This document shows positions 23,991 through 33,904 of a DNA stretch of 64,000 nt, piece after piece. The position numbers were made by a program, and so were the translations under genes. A model generated the notes under the pieces. That model had not been told where the DNA came from. It was given only the letters and a program-made list of their open reading frames with translations, and did no database searches. This stretch comes from Przewalskia tangutica (lineage: Eukaryota > Streptophyta > Magnoliopsida > Solanales > Solanaceae). The stretch lies in NCBI GenBank assembly GCA_029844215.1, contig CM056724.1:73241093-73305092 (forward strand), written 5' to 3'. Each line of letters opens with the position of its first letter. Positions within the stretch are counted from its first letter, which is position 1.

Positions 23991-24597
23991 CGATGAATCT
24001 GAGTTTATCCTTAACCCTCTAGAGATTAGTACGTATGATGAGATGAGTATATCTTAAGTGATGTGTTCTGATAGCAGAGTGTATATTGTGATTAGAAATC
24101 TTGGTTAGTTAACCAAGTAAGATTTGGGGGATAGAGAAGGTGTGAGCCTTAGAGTTTTATACGTAGAGACCTTAGAGGTAAGGCCATCTCGAGTAAAAGA
24201 CGTATGTTTATGTTTGACCCTTATAGGAGTGCATAGTGCACGGGAGCTATGTTTACGTGATAAGTCCCTGAGTAGTGTGGAATGAAAGAGGGTTGTTGAG
24301 CTAAGAAGACCGCTAGGTTTTCGTAACGTGAATTAGTGAGAGTTTTCCTTCGGAGAACTAGCGTTTAGCGCGTTGCCGGGTCGGGTTGAGGCCGCGTTGC
24401 GGGTCAACCCGCGGCATGTTTGGTGGTAAGTCGGTTTGTGGTGGTCCCGCCTTGTGGTAGGGTCACGAGGGTGTTAGGCCCGAGTTTAGTTAACCAACGT
24501 ACGAATTCGTGGATGCATTCGACCAGTAGTCGGGCCGAGGAGGTCAGCCGTCTTGTCTTCTAGCAAAGACCGTTCACTCGGCAGAGGGTTATGCGAG
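23991..24597 (+). other. Spacer of element C, first part
   Basis: Aligns with the A spacers from TATCCTTAACCCTCTAGAGA through the hairpin CGGGTTGA (24382-24389) / TCAACCCG (24404-24411), then up to GAATTCGTGGATGCATTCGA. No reading frame of interest. The sequence then passes into the integrase relic. Confidence 0.65.
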
Positions 24598-25240
24598 ATG
24601 TTATATCAGAAAGGTTGTAAGGCTGCACGGGGTGCCTACCTTCACCTTATGTCAGACAGTGAAGCCCAGGTTGTGGCTATTTTCGTTTTCTAAAAGTTTT
24701 ACCAGGCAGGGTTAAGAACTCAGGTAAGTCTCAGAATCGCATTCGCCCTCGGGCCAGTGTGTGGATTCCAGGGGTAGTTGTGGGGATTGTTATCTCCTGT
24801 TGGGGAAGTGTTTTATAGCTACCATTTCAGTGTTCGGATATCGCCTTGGCGCGCCTTGCAGGGGCGGAAGTGTAAGTTGCGATCGATTGGTTCGGCGTTG
24901 GCAAGGTTCGAATAGTTGGTTCATACGTGTTGGCGGGATGTGGATAGGGTGAAGCTTGTCGAGAAGAGGTTACGGCGGCTCGGAGAAATCGTGCGGATAA
25001 TCGGCGGCGCAGAGTTGAGTTGTGGTCGGTCTTCTTGAAAGTACCACCGGGTTGGGTGTGACGAGTTTTGGAGAACAAAGGAACTTAGCGAGTTACTTTG
25101 GGCCCTTTTAAGTTCATGTGAAGAATAGGCGGGTTGCCTATATGTTAGCTTTGCGTCCGACTTAGGAGTCAATACGTCCGGTCTTTCGTATTGTTATGGC
25201 GGGAAAGTATCGGAGATCCATCAGTGTTCCCGTAATGATG
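24598..25240 (+). pseudogene. pol: Decayed integrase fragment (pol 3' end) in element C
   Basis: Six-frame reading shows gypsy integrase landmarks in order, spread over changing frames. VVRLHGVP is near 24615, followed by a worn second-aspartate box and LRTQVSL (about 24715). Next come a YHFSV and ALQGRKCKL-like stretch (24815-24870), FLKVPPG (25030) and a tail with VAYMLAL (25135) and a PVF-like motif before the end (25170). This covers roughly the second catalytic Asp to the C-terminal tail, about 215 codons. The N-terminal zinc domain, RT, RNase H and protease are absent. Stops and frameshifts make it inactive. The match rests on my reading of motifs, not on a database search. Confidence 0.7.
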
Positions 25241-25682
25241 ACCACGTTAGAGATAGTAACCCGAGTTTTGGAAAGCGAAGCGATGTAAATGTGGTAAGAG
25301 TTCGAGTGTACAAGAAGTGTACGACATCCTCAGGGATCGCGTGTAGTCCGGTACCATTTGTTGGGTCACCGGAGTGACACTAGAACCTCTCGGCAAAGTG
25401 ACAAAAGTGGTATCGGGAAGAAGCAAGCATGTATGGCAAGCATTGATGTGATCATTTCTTTTGTAAAGAGAAGGTGCGAAGGAAGTATATTTTAGACCCC
25501 GGAGAGAGGTGTTTGTGGTGATGTTAGAGGTGTTTCCTCGTGGACTTGAATGTAAGTATTTTTGCGCAAGTTGTTTATGTGGCCATGTGTGGCAAGGATT
25601 GTTCGTAAGTATAGTAGTGAAGACTATACTGGCGCACGTTGGTTTTTGAGACTTAGAAGGAACATTCGGGACAAATGTTTCT
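25241..25682 (+). other. Spacer of element C, last part
   Basis: Noncoding. Matches the ends of the other spacers (AAGAGTTCGAGTG, GTGTTTCCTCGTGGAC, GGAACATTCGGGAC). Contains the palindrome AACATTCG-GGA-CAAATGTT at about 25661-25679 with one changed base. Confidence 0.65.
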
Positions 25683-25695
25683 AAGGAGGGGAGAA
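25683..25695 (+). other. Polypurine tract of element C
   Basis: AAGGAGGGGAGAA directly before the TG of the 3' LTR. Confidence 0.9.
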
Positions 25696-28504
25696 TGTTA
25701 TACCGTATTTTGAGTATGTATGCGTGGGGCGTGCGTAGAAAATTTGAACTTGAAGATTTGGCTTGGCGATTTATTTTTGTGCACAACCCGGTTAGAGTCG
25801 TTTTTCGAAAGCGTTTTCTGACTTTCGTAGGGAAAATTCCGGCTATGTCATTTATATTTTTGCGGATTTTTCCGAGAGGCGAACGTGTTGGACCAACAAG
25901 AGGGAGCCACTTGGCACCCTCTCATTGGTGGAATGTGGGCGGTAAAGGTGGCCGAAAGTGAGGCCTTTGTGGTCAAGGGTTGGTAGGATATTTTGTGTGT
26001 TAGTTGGTTAGGGTGCACTTGGCAAGATCTTGGCCCTACACTTGCTATGCACTTGGTAATATCTTGGCCATTGGTTGGCCTTGGCTTGTCCTATAAATAC
26101 CCACCCCTTTGGAAGACTAATTCATCCATAAATTTGCCTAGTCTTGAAAGCTCTCTTTCTCCCCCTTGTGAGGCCTTAGCCGAGTCCCTCTCCCCTTGGC
26201 GAGAGTTCCCCACAGTGGGGTAGGCGAGGGTATACACCCTCCTTGTGGTGCTAGCAGTGGGGTACCCACCAACCTAGCCTAGTAGTTTTCGTATAAATAC
26301 CCTCCTCTTGGTAGAAATACTCTCAAAAGTATTGTTATAATGCCCAAAATACCTTAGCCATATACCTTGTAGTATTCTAAGGTTATACCTATACTAAAAA
26401 CCCAAAAATACTATTATACTTCCCGTCAGTCACAAAACCGAAACCCTAAGGAAAATCTCCATAGTTAGTTGGAGTAGTAGTAGAAGTTGGTTAGAACTTC
26501 TAAGGGTTGTTTGGAGCGGGTCGGAGCGCCTTGGAGTAGGAGCTAAACCTTGCTCGGGATCGACATTTAAACTCGGATAATTATGGGCTTATCGAGGTAA
26601 TTATATTTTCGCAATATTTTAATTTGAAATTACATGTTGTTAGATTATATAGTTGGAGTATACTATATATAGAATCAACGTAGTCATCGGCAATGTCTTT
26701 TGACTTAAGCTGAAGAATAAAGAATCGAATGTAATTACATAGGATCAGATGAACTTGTGTAGCATTCTTGTGAAGTAGAATTGTACACGTCGGTTAGATG
26801 TATAAACCCCGGTTGGCTTGATGGCGGCCTCGATAGAGGAGAGATTTCTGTTGTGGCGGGAGGTCTTTGCGAATTTTACGTAGAATGTTCTACGATAAGA
26901 TCTAGATGTTAATAAAGCGCCTTGTGGCCTTATAGGTTGAAGTACTACGTGTGGCGCGATCTACTTGGCAGGAGTAGTAGGCGGCGAGGTACTTAGGCGT
27001 TTTGCTATTAGTCGATACTCGTCGCGAGGTATGTGAACCTCTTCCTATCTCTTCTAGCATGATATGTGTGAACTATGTAGTGCGGTAGGCGTCGTATGTG
27101 CTAAGCGTATGTGATTGGTTTAAAACATAAAGTGTTATAACGGCTTTATGGGAAGTTGGTTATAACGACTTTATGTTGGTAAGAAAATACTTGTGGTTTT
27201 AAAAGGTAGCGATTTAAACTATAAGCGGCTTGTTATGTGTTAATAAAGAACTTGAAGTAATACTTGGTTTTGAAAACTTAAGAGTTATACTAGTTTTATG
27301 GGAAGTTAGGTATAACGGCTTAAGAATGTTTCTTGATTTGAATCAGAATGTGTATCGACAAACCACTGCAGCGTTAATAAAAGGAAATGTTTTGACAGAT
27401 TAAGTATTATTAAAACCAGTAGAAACTTCCATCGGCATAGAAGCTAAGATGAGACAAAATGATATTTCCTAGGTCATGGCTGCTGTAATAAGATTGTTAT
27501 AAACAAGAATATCCTACTCACATATAAGGCTTATGTTTCTCAGATGGTTTAAAAGAGAATTATATTCTTAAATAAATAAGGCTAGGAACTACGAAACCTT
27601 TCTAAAATAAGAAACGTGAACATTTGAAATTAGGCAAACTTGGACGTTTGAAAAAGAATGTTGTTACTTGGTTTTACTAAGAGAAGTGTTTTGATTCACT
27701 TCAAAAGATAATCACTCTATTGTTATATACTACGGGTATTGTGTGACTTTTGTGAAAGTAACATATCATTAAAGAGTTATTGTATAAAGTACTTTGGGGA
27801 TAAAAACCCGATCTCGTAAATCATATAGTAGAAAGTACCTTATGTGTGGATAACTTGATTGTATTGGTTTGTGATAGCCTTGTAATACCTTCGTGTTGAT
27901 TTGATAAGTAATCATATTAGGATGCTACGTGTGATAGTATTCTGTGATGGTTGTGTAAAGGGGTTTTCCCTTGATTGTGCTTATGTTGTTTAAACGATAA
28001 ACTGTTATGTTGGTATTATACCACTCACCGTGTTTAGGGTTAAGCGCCTCCGACGCGGGGTAGACTTCGGTGATGCAGGACCATGATTCGAGAATACCTC
28101 ATGCGGGTCAGGGGCCTATGCGGAGCTCTGAGAGTTCCAGGTTAGTGTGCGGCCTTTATGGTCACGCGATTACATGTGGCCATGCGGACTGCGAGTCCAT
28201 GACGATGCCGGGGAGTAGCTACCCTCGATGCGGGGTTATACCTCATGCGGGCCTATGAGATTGTTGTCGTATCATTCTTAGAGGTCTGTAGTACTGTTGT
28301 GGGCAGAGTTGTAATGGGATGTAACTGTTCGGTTTTAAAAAAATTGGATTATATATATATGCCGTAAGGCAAGTTTTCTCACATCGTTTCTTACTTCATA
28401 ATATTTTCATGTCTTGTTTTATGTTCCGCTGATTACTCTGATGTTGTGTCACTAGGGTGCCCGGGGTAAGGCACCAGTCACGGGCCCGGGTTCGGGTCGT
28501 GACA
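25696..28504 (+). repeat. LTR C-3' with 0.6-kb internal deletion
   Basis: TGTTATACCGTATT to GGTCGTGACA, 2809 bp. It follows the 5' LTR closely until ATTG at 28260-28263, where it jumps to the sequence found 611 bp further on in the partner. ATTG stands at both ends of the missing part (22163 and 22774), so a microhomology deletion after insertion is the simplest reading. Confidence 0.9.
26092..26099 (+). promoter_or_regulatory. TATA box of LTR C-3'
   Basis: TATAAATACCC at the position matching 20014 in the partner LTR. Confidence 0.65.
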
Positions 28505-28509
28505 AGGAC
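28505..28509 (+). repeat. Target duplication AGGAC, right of element C
   Basis: Second AGGAC copy. ATTTAGGATTGGTTTCC follows, the normal continuation of the A leader. Confidence 0.95.
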
Positions 28510-28599
28510 ATTTAGGATTGGTTTCCATTCTTCTCATTCTGAGATCGTGCCTTAGAGTTGTGTTGTACGTTGGACCCTCCAGCGTGCCGTTTTCTGACT

Positions 28600-29785
28600 A
28601 TGCCTCGCGTAAAACCGGGCGAGAAGGGCATGGCAGTGAGAGGCTGCGAGTAGAAAGCGGCCAGCCTCTACGAGACCACGATACATGAGCCTCGATCCGC
28701 GATGCAGGCGAGAGAGATGGGTTACAAAGCTGGGCGATTAATGGCGAGTTGTGGCGGACTTGAGGATATGGGCCGACGCATTCGATAGCACGATGGTTCA
28801 CCTAGATCGAGATAGTTTGAGGCTACGGGATTTCACGAGTTGTAGGCCTCCGAGTTTTATGGGTGAGGCACGAGGATGATCCGCGGGAGTTAATCAAGCG
28901 ATTCTGACGGATCGTGAGTGATCGAGCATCGGAGACCGAGTCGGTGGTCTAGGTTCGCATCGGTTGCGTGATACATGATCGACTAGTTTGATTCGTGGGA
29001 GCTGTCGGGAGAGAATGCACTTCGGCCGTTTGGGGCGATTTCTCAAGGCTTTTCTTGCACATTTCTTGCCTCGCGGATGAGGAGGGCTCGGGCGACATAT
29101 TTTTGGTGTTGCGGCAAAGCAGCGTGCGGTTGGGAGTACAATGTGGAGTTCGACTCATTGGCCCGTCGTCCCGCGTTAGTAGCTAGTATGGAGGATCGAG
29201 TGCACCGATATGTTCTGAGCTCGATGATTACCTAGCGAGAAAGTTGTTGGTGTAGCTCTTCAGGGCATGGACATTGCCGCATGCGAGCTTATGCACTTGG
29301 ATGTGAGGCGGAGAAATCGGCGGAATGACCAAGATCGGCGAGAAGGCGAGCAGCGAGGTCCTTTGGTGACTTTCGAGGCGGACCGCCTCGGCCAGAACTA
29401 GTTATGTACCTCCGCCCGATCTGAGTGGTCCCCACACGCCGGGACGCCGGGATATTCGAGGCGGTCGGGGCTCCCGTGTTTGATTTTCAGGGGAGTAGGA
29501 GTGCTCGCCGGATGAGGTCGCCCTTGTCTCAGTGTGGCCGTTGTGGAAAACTTCATAAGGGTGAGTGTCGTACTAACTTGGGAGATTGTTATTCTTGCGG
29601 CCAACAGGGCCATTTGGCGAGAGACTGTCCGACCAGGGGTGGCGCTGGTAGGATAGCACAGACTACTAGAGCAGTTGCGGGTTCTTCACCTTCCATAGCT
29701 AGGCAGGATTTTCATACACCGGCAGGCCACGGTAGAGGTCGCGGTGGAAGTTCGATTTTAGCGGTCCGCGACCGCCTATTTTCAG
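28600..29785 (+). pseudogene. gag: gag of second A unit; best-preserved zinc knuckles
   Basis: Starts MPRVK-like at 28600. The core (FLQGFSCTFLA-like, then a VQCGVRLIGP frame for the usual YNVEFDSLA) is shifted but recognisable at about 29030-29170. The C-terminal part is open from 29425 to 29805. It carries CGRCGKLHKGEC (29533-29568) and CYSCGQQGHLARDC (29587-29628), an intact CX2CX4HX4C nucleic-acid-binding knuckle preceded by a CX2CX3HX3C variant. A glycine/arginine-rich tail ends the gene. It is separated from its own primer site by element C. Confidence 0.85.
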
Positions 29786-30692
29786 GTATATCCTTAACCC
29801 TCTAGAGACTTGTATGTATTGATGTTATGATATTGTGTTAAGTGTTATGTTCGGATAGCTTTGTGCTAAAATGTGATTTAGAACCTGGTTAGTGAAAAAG
29901 GGTAAGCCTGGGGGTGAGAAAGTGATGAACCTTAGAATATTACAGTTGAGACCTTAGATGTAAGGCCGTCTTGAGTACAAGATTTTGCGGGTGATCTTTG
30001 TCAGAATGTATAAGTACGTGGAGTAATTGTGGGAAAATTCCTTGGGTAGTGTAAAATGGAAGTGGTAGCTTTCATGACCTGTATAGGTAAGATTGTTCCG
30101 GATCGGGAAACAAGAGCTTGATGCGTTAAGTGGGTCGGGTTGGGGCCATGTTGCGGGCCAACCCGTGGCCTGTTTAGAGGTAGGGTCAGCTCTGGGTGGT
30201 CCCGCCAGGTGGTAGGGTCACGAGGGTGCTAGGCCCAAGTTTAGATGACCATCGTATGAGTTCGTGGATATGTTCGACCAGAAGCGGATCGTGAAGGCCG
30301 GGAATGGCCTTAAGGGAGATTGAGGCTAGTAAGATGACCAAGTTTGGAGGTGGTGACTCCAAAGTCTTGGGAAACGAGCGTTATTGAAGTGTGGTACGTG
30401 TACTAAGAAGAGTTCGAGTGTTCGAGAAGAGTACGACGAGTAAGGAAGGAAGTGAACTTGTGCTGAAAGATGGAAGTAATCATTTTTGAGAAATGAATGT
30501 GCGAAGGGAGTGTCCCTTGGACCAAGAGCGAGAGTTGGTATTGTTTTGCATCATCGAGGTGGTTCCTCGTTGGCCTGGATTTAAGTATTTGCGCGCATGT
30601 GTTATTTCGTGGCCAGGCGTGGCGTTGGCAACTTGTTAGAAGAACTTTATCGTTATCCGTCTTGAGAAGGAACATTCGGGACGAATGTTTCT
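29786..30692 (+). other. Noncoding 3' spacer of second A unit
   Basis: Stands where pol would be. Almost identical to 32986-33891, 37787-38423 (partial) and 43471-44381. It holds the hairpin CGGGTTGG (30136-30143) / CCAACCCG (30158-30165) and the palindrome AACATTCG-GGA-CGAATGTT (30671-30689). A 90-residue minus-strand frame at 30403-30675 is repeated unchanged in the copy at 38134-38406, which recent duplication explains. I see no protein family in it. Confidence 0.75.
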
Positions 30693-30705
30693 AAGGAGGG
30701 GAGAA
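30693..30705 (+). other. Polypurine tract before LTR A-L3
   Basis: AAGGAGGGGAGAA directly before TGTTA of the truncated LTR. Confidence 0.9.
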
Positions 30706-31622
30706 TGTTATTTCGTACTTGCCCCGTCTCGTGGCTGATTCGGCCTTGGTACCTGGTAGTTAGCCCTCATGACTTACCGTTCGATGTAGTGTGAAGTCTC
30801 GTGTCTGACGCTTGGTACCTGGTAGTTAGCCTTCGTACTTGCCCCGGTAAGCTACGTGGCCGGCCTTGGTATCTGGTAGTCGGCTTTCGTACTTGCCCCG
30901 TGTCAGCTTCGTGGTTTGGTTGTATTGTATTGTTAATACGGCTTTGGCATCAGGTAGGACTTGGTGTTCTAGTGTACTTCTTGGTGTTATCATATCATAG
31001 AATGCCGGCAGTGAGGAAGGTATTCCACGGGCATGATTGATGTTGTGGGCGTGATACCCAATATTTATATTTGAGTAATGACTTGGAGGGCGTGAGTCCC
31101 TGCCTTGATATAACTGTTATATGTGTGTATTGTAGTTTGGTTATCATACATGTCTCCTGCTTTATATAGACTATTATGATTTCATTCTGATATTCTGATT
31201 TCACATACTTAGTACTGTTGTCTTGACCTCCTTGGGCTGCGTTCATTCCGCAGTAAGGTCATTTATCGCCGATCCGCGTTTAGGATCACATTTCAGCGTA
31301 TTGGGAAGCTCCGTTCCTTCGGAGGCTTATCTTTTGGTATGTTACCCTGAGTATGTAGGTTCTTGTACATTCGGGGTATGGCGAGCCTGTCCGTCATATT
31401 TGTTGTATAAATCTTAAGTGCATGCTTGTTGTGGCGGGGTTGTAAGATTAAACTATTCAACTTTGTAATTACTTATATATATGCAGAAAGCGATTTTCTC
31501 TCGAGTAAAATGTGTCTCATTTCACATTTTGTTTCATGTATTGTTTTTATGTTCGTGATTACTACGATGTATGACTACTTGGGTGCGGGTAAGGCACGAT
31601 CACGCTTGAGTTGGTCGTGACA
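30706..31622 (+). repeat. LTR A-L3, missing 2.7 kb
   Basis: Only the first five bases (TGTTA) and the last 0.9 kb remain, joined as TGTTA|TTTCGTACTTGCC. Against its duplicate at 38437-42098 the missing part corresponds to 38442-41188, removing the TATA box. It shares variants with that copy but not with A-L2, such as TTCTAGTGTAC and ATAGAATGCCGG, which marks the two as duplicates. Confidence 0.9.
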
Positions 31623-31627
31623 AAATA

Positions 31628-31638
31628 GTTATCAGAGC
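31628..31638 (+). other. Primer-binding site, third A interior
   Basis: GTTATCAGAGC; the 3' half matches the initiator tRNA-Met site while TGG is changed, so priming would be weakened. Confidence 0.75.
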
Positions 31639-31820
31639 AGTTAATACTCGGAAAGTGTCTTCAGACCGTGTCTAGTATAGTCTTGATTATCGGTGTGTTG
31701 TGCACCACATCTATAATCAGGAGGCGAGACATTTAGGATTGGTTTCCATTCTTCTCATTCCGAGATCGTGCCTTAGAGCGTGGTTATGCGTTGGACCCTA
31801 CGGCGTGCCGTTTTACGATT

Positions 31821-32985
31821 ATGCCTCGCGTAAGGCAACCGGGCGAAGGGCATGGCGGCGAGGAGGCTGCGAGTAAACGTGGCGATCTCTACGAGACCAC
31901 GATGCACGAGCCTCGATCCGCGATGCAGGCGAGAGAGATGGGTTACAAGAGTGGGCGATTAATGGTCGTGTTGTGGCGGACTTGAGATAATTTGGGCCAG
32001 CGGCGATTCGAGCACCGATGGTTCACCTAGATCGAGATAGTTTGAGGCTACGGGATTTCCCGAGTTGTAGGCGCGAGTTTTATGGGTCGAGGCACGAGGA
32101 TGATCCGCGAGTTAATCAAGCGATTCTGACGGATCGTGAGTGATCGAGCATCGGAGACCGAGTCAGTGGTCCTAGGTTCGCATCGGTTGCGTGATACCGC
32201 AGTCGACTAGTTTGATTCGTGGGAGCTGTCCCGGGGAGAGAATGCACTTCCAGCCGTTTGGGACGATTTCTCAAGGGCTTTTCTTGCACATTTCTTGCCT
32301 CGCGGATGAGAGGGCTCGGTAAACAGTTTTTAGTGTTGCGGCAAAGCGGCGTGCGGTTGGGAGTACAATGTGGAGTTCGACTCATTGGCCCGTCGTCCGC
32401 GTTAGTAGCTAGTATGGAGGATCGAGTGCACCGATATGTTACGAGGATCGATGATTACCTAGCGAAAGTTGTTGGTGTAGTTCTTCAGGGCATGGACATG
32501 CCCGCATGCAGCTTATGCACTTGGATGTGAGAGCGGAGAAATCGACGGAATGACGAATCGTGAAGAGGCGAGCAGAGGTCCTTTGGTGACATTTGAGGCG
32601 GACCGCCTCAGCAGAACTAGTTATGTACCTCACCCGATCTGAGTGGTCCCCGACGCCGGGACGCCGGGATATTCGAGGCGGTCGGGGCTCGTGTTTTAGA
32701 TTTTCGAGGTAGGAGTGCTCGCGGATGAGGTCGCCTTTGTCTCGGTGTGGCGTTGTGGAAAACTTCATAAGGGTGAGTGTCGTACTAACTTGGGAGATTG
32801 TTATTCTTGCGGCAACAGGGCCATTTGGCGGCTTGTCCAGGCCGAGTGTGGCTGGTAGGATAGCCTGACTACTAGAAGCGATTGCGGGTTCTTCACCTTC
32901 CATAGCTAGGCGGGATGTTCATACACCGGAGCCACGGTAGAGTCGCGGTGGAAGTTCCCGATTTTAGCGGTCCCTTGAGCCTATT
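31821..32985 (+). pseudogene. gag: gag of third A unit, frameshifted
   Basis: Starts MPRVRQ at 31821. A 103-residue open piece at 32219-32530 spans the gag core, ending in VASMEDRVHRYV and an acidic DDYLAK stretch. The zinc-knuckle region at about 32745-32835 still shows a C-x2-C pair and a CYSCG box, but the last Cys falls in another frame. Extremely close to the gag at 42294, its copy in the 10.5-kb duplication. The two copies are broken at different places, as expected if many breaks are errors. Confidence 0.8.
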
Positions 32986-33891
32986 TTCAGTATATCCTTA
33001 ACCTCAGAGACTTGTATGTATTGATGTTATGATAATGTGTTAAGTGTTATGTTCGGATAGCTTTGTGCTAAAATGTGATTTAGAACCTGGTTAGTGAAAA
33101 AGGGTAAGCCTGGGGGTGAGAAAGTGATGAACCTTAGAATATTACAGTTGAGACCTTAGATGTAAGGCCGTCTTGAGTACAAGATTTTGCGGGTGATCTT
33201 TGTCAGAATGTATAAGTACGTGGAGTAATTGTGGGAAAATTCCTTGGGTAGTGTAAAATGGAAGTGGTAGCTTTCATGACCTGTATAGGTAAGATTGTTC
33301 CGGATCGGGAAACAAGAGCTTGATGCGTTAAGTGGGTCGGGTTGGGGCCATGTTGCGGGCCAACCCGTGGCCTGTTTAGAGGTAGGGTCAGCTCTGGGTG
33401 GTCGCCAGTGGTAGGGTCACGAGGTGCTAGGCCCAGTTTAGATGACCATCGTATGAGTTCGTGGATATGTTCGACCAGAAGCGGATCGTGAAGGCCGGGA
33501 ATGGCCTTAAGGGAGATTGAGGCTAGTAAGATGACCAAGTTTGGAGGTGGTGACTCCAAAGTCTTGGGAACAGAAGCGTTGACTGAAGTGTGGTACGTGT
33601 ACTAAGAAGAGTTCGAGTGTTCGAGAAGAGTACGACGAGTAAGGAAGGAAGTGAACTTGTGCTGAAAGATGGAAGTAATCATTTTTTAGAAATGAATGTA
33701 CGAAGGGAGTGTCCCTTGGACCAAGAGCGAGAGTTGGTATTGTTTTGCATCATCGAGGTGGTTCCTCGTTGGCCTGGATTTAAGTATTTGCGCGCATGTG
33801 TTATTTCGTGGCCAGGCGTGGCGTTGGCAACTTGTTAGAAGAACTTTATCGTTATCCGTCTAGAGAAGGAACATTCGGGATGAATGTTTCT
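32986..33891 (+). other. Noncoding 3' spacer of third A unit
   Basis: Near-copy of the second unit's spacer, with hairpin arms at 33338-33345 and 33360-33367 and the pre-LTR palindrome at about 33870-33888 (one base changed, CGGGATGAATG). Confidence 0.75.
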
Positions 33892-33904
33892 AAGGAGGGG
33901 AGAA
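33892..33904 (+). other. Polypurine tract before LTR A-L4
   Basis: AAGGAGGGGAGAA directly before TGTTATACCCCG. Confidence 0.9.

Larger units (their letters stand above)
19612..28504 (+). mobile_element. Element C: LTR retrotransposon nested in the leader of the second A unit
   Basis: 8.9-kb element with two closely similar LTRs of one subfamily, a primer-binding site, a damaged gag, a spacer holding an integrase relic, a polypurine tract and a perfect AGGAC duplication. It separates the A primer site (19505) from the A gag (28600). Unlike A, B and E it keeps a pol fragment, so it is closer to the ancestor that lost pol. It is not autonomous as given. Confidence 0.92.

Noticed and set aside
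24540..25240. Stretch in C first taken as unique host sequence
   Set aside because: Integrase motifs in the right order across frames identify it as a decayed pol piece.
30403..30675. 90-residue minus-strand frame repeated at 38134-38406 and 44095-44364
   Set aside because: Identity follows from the recent duplication of the spacer. The frame is antisense to the element, changes in the third copy, and matches no family I recognise.
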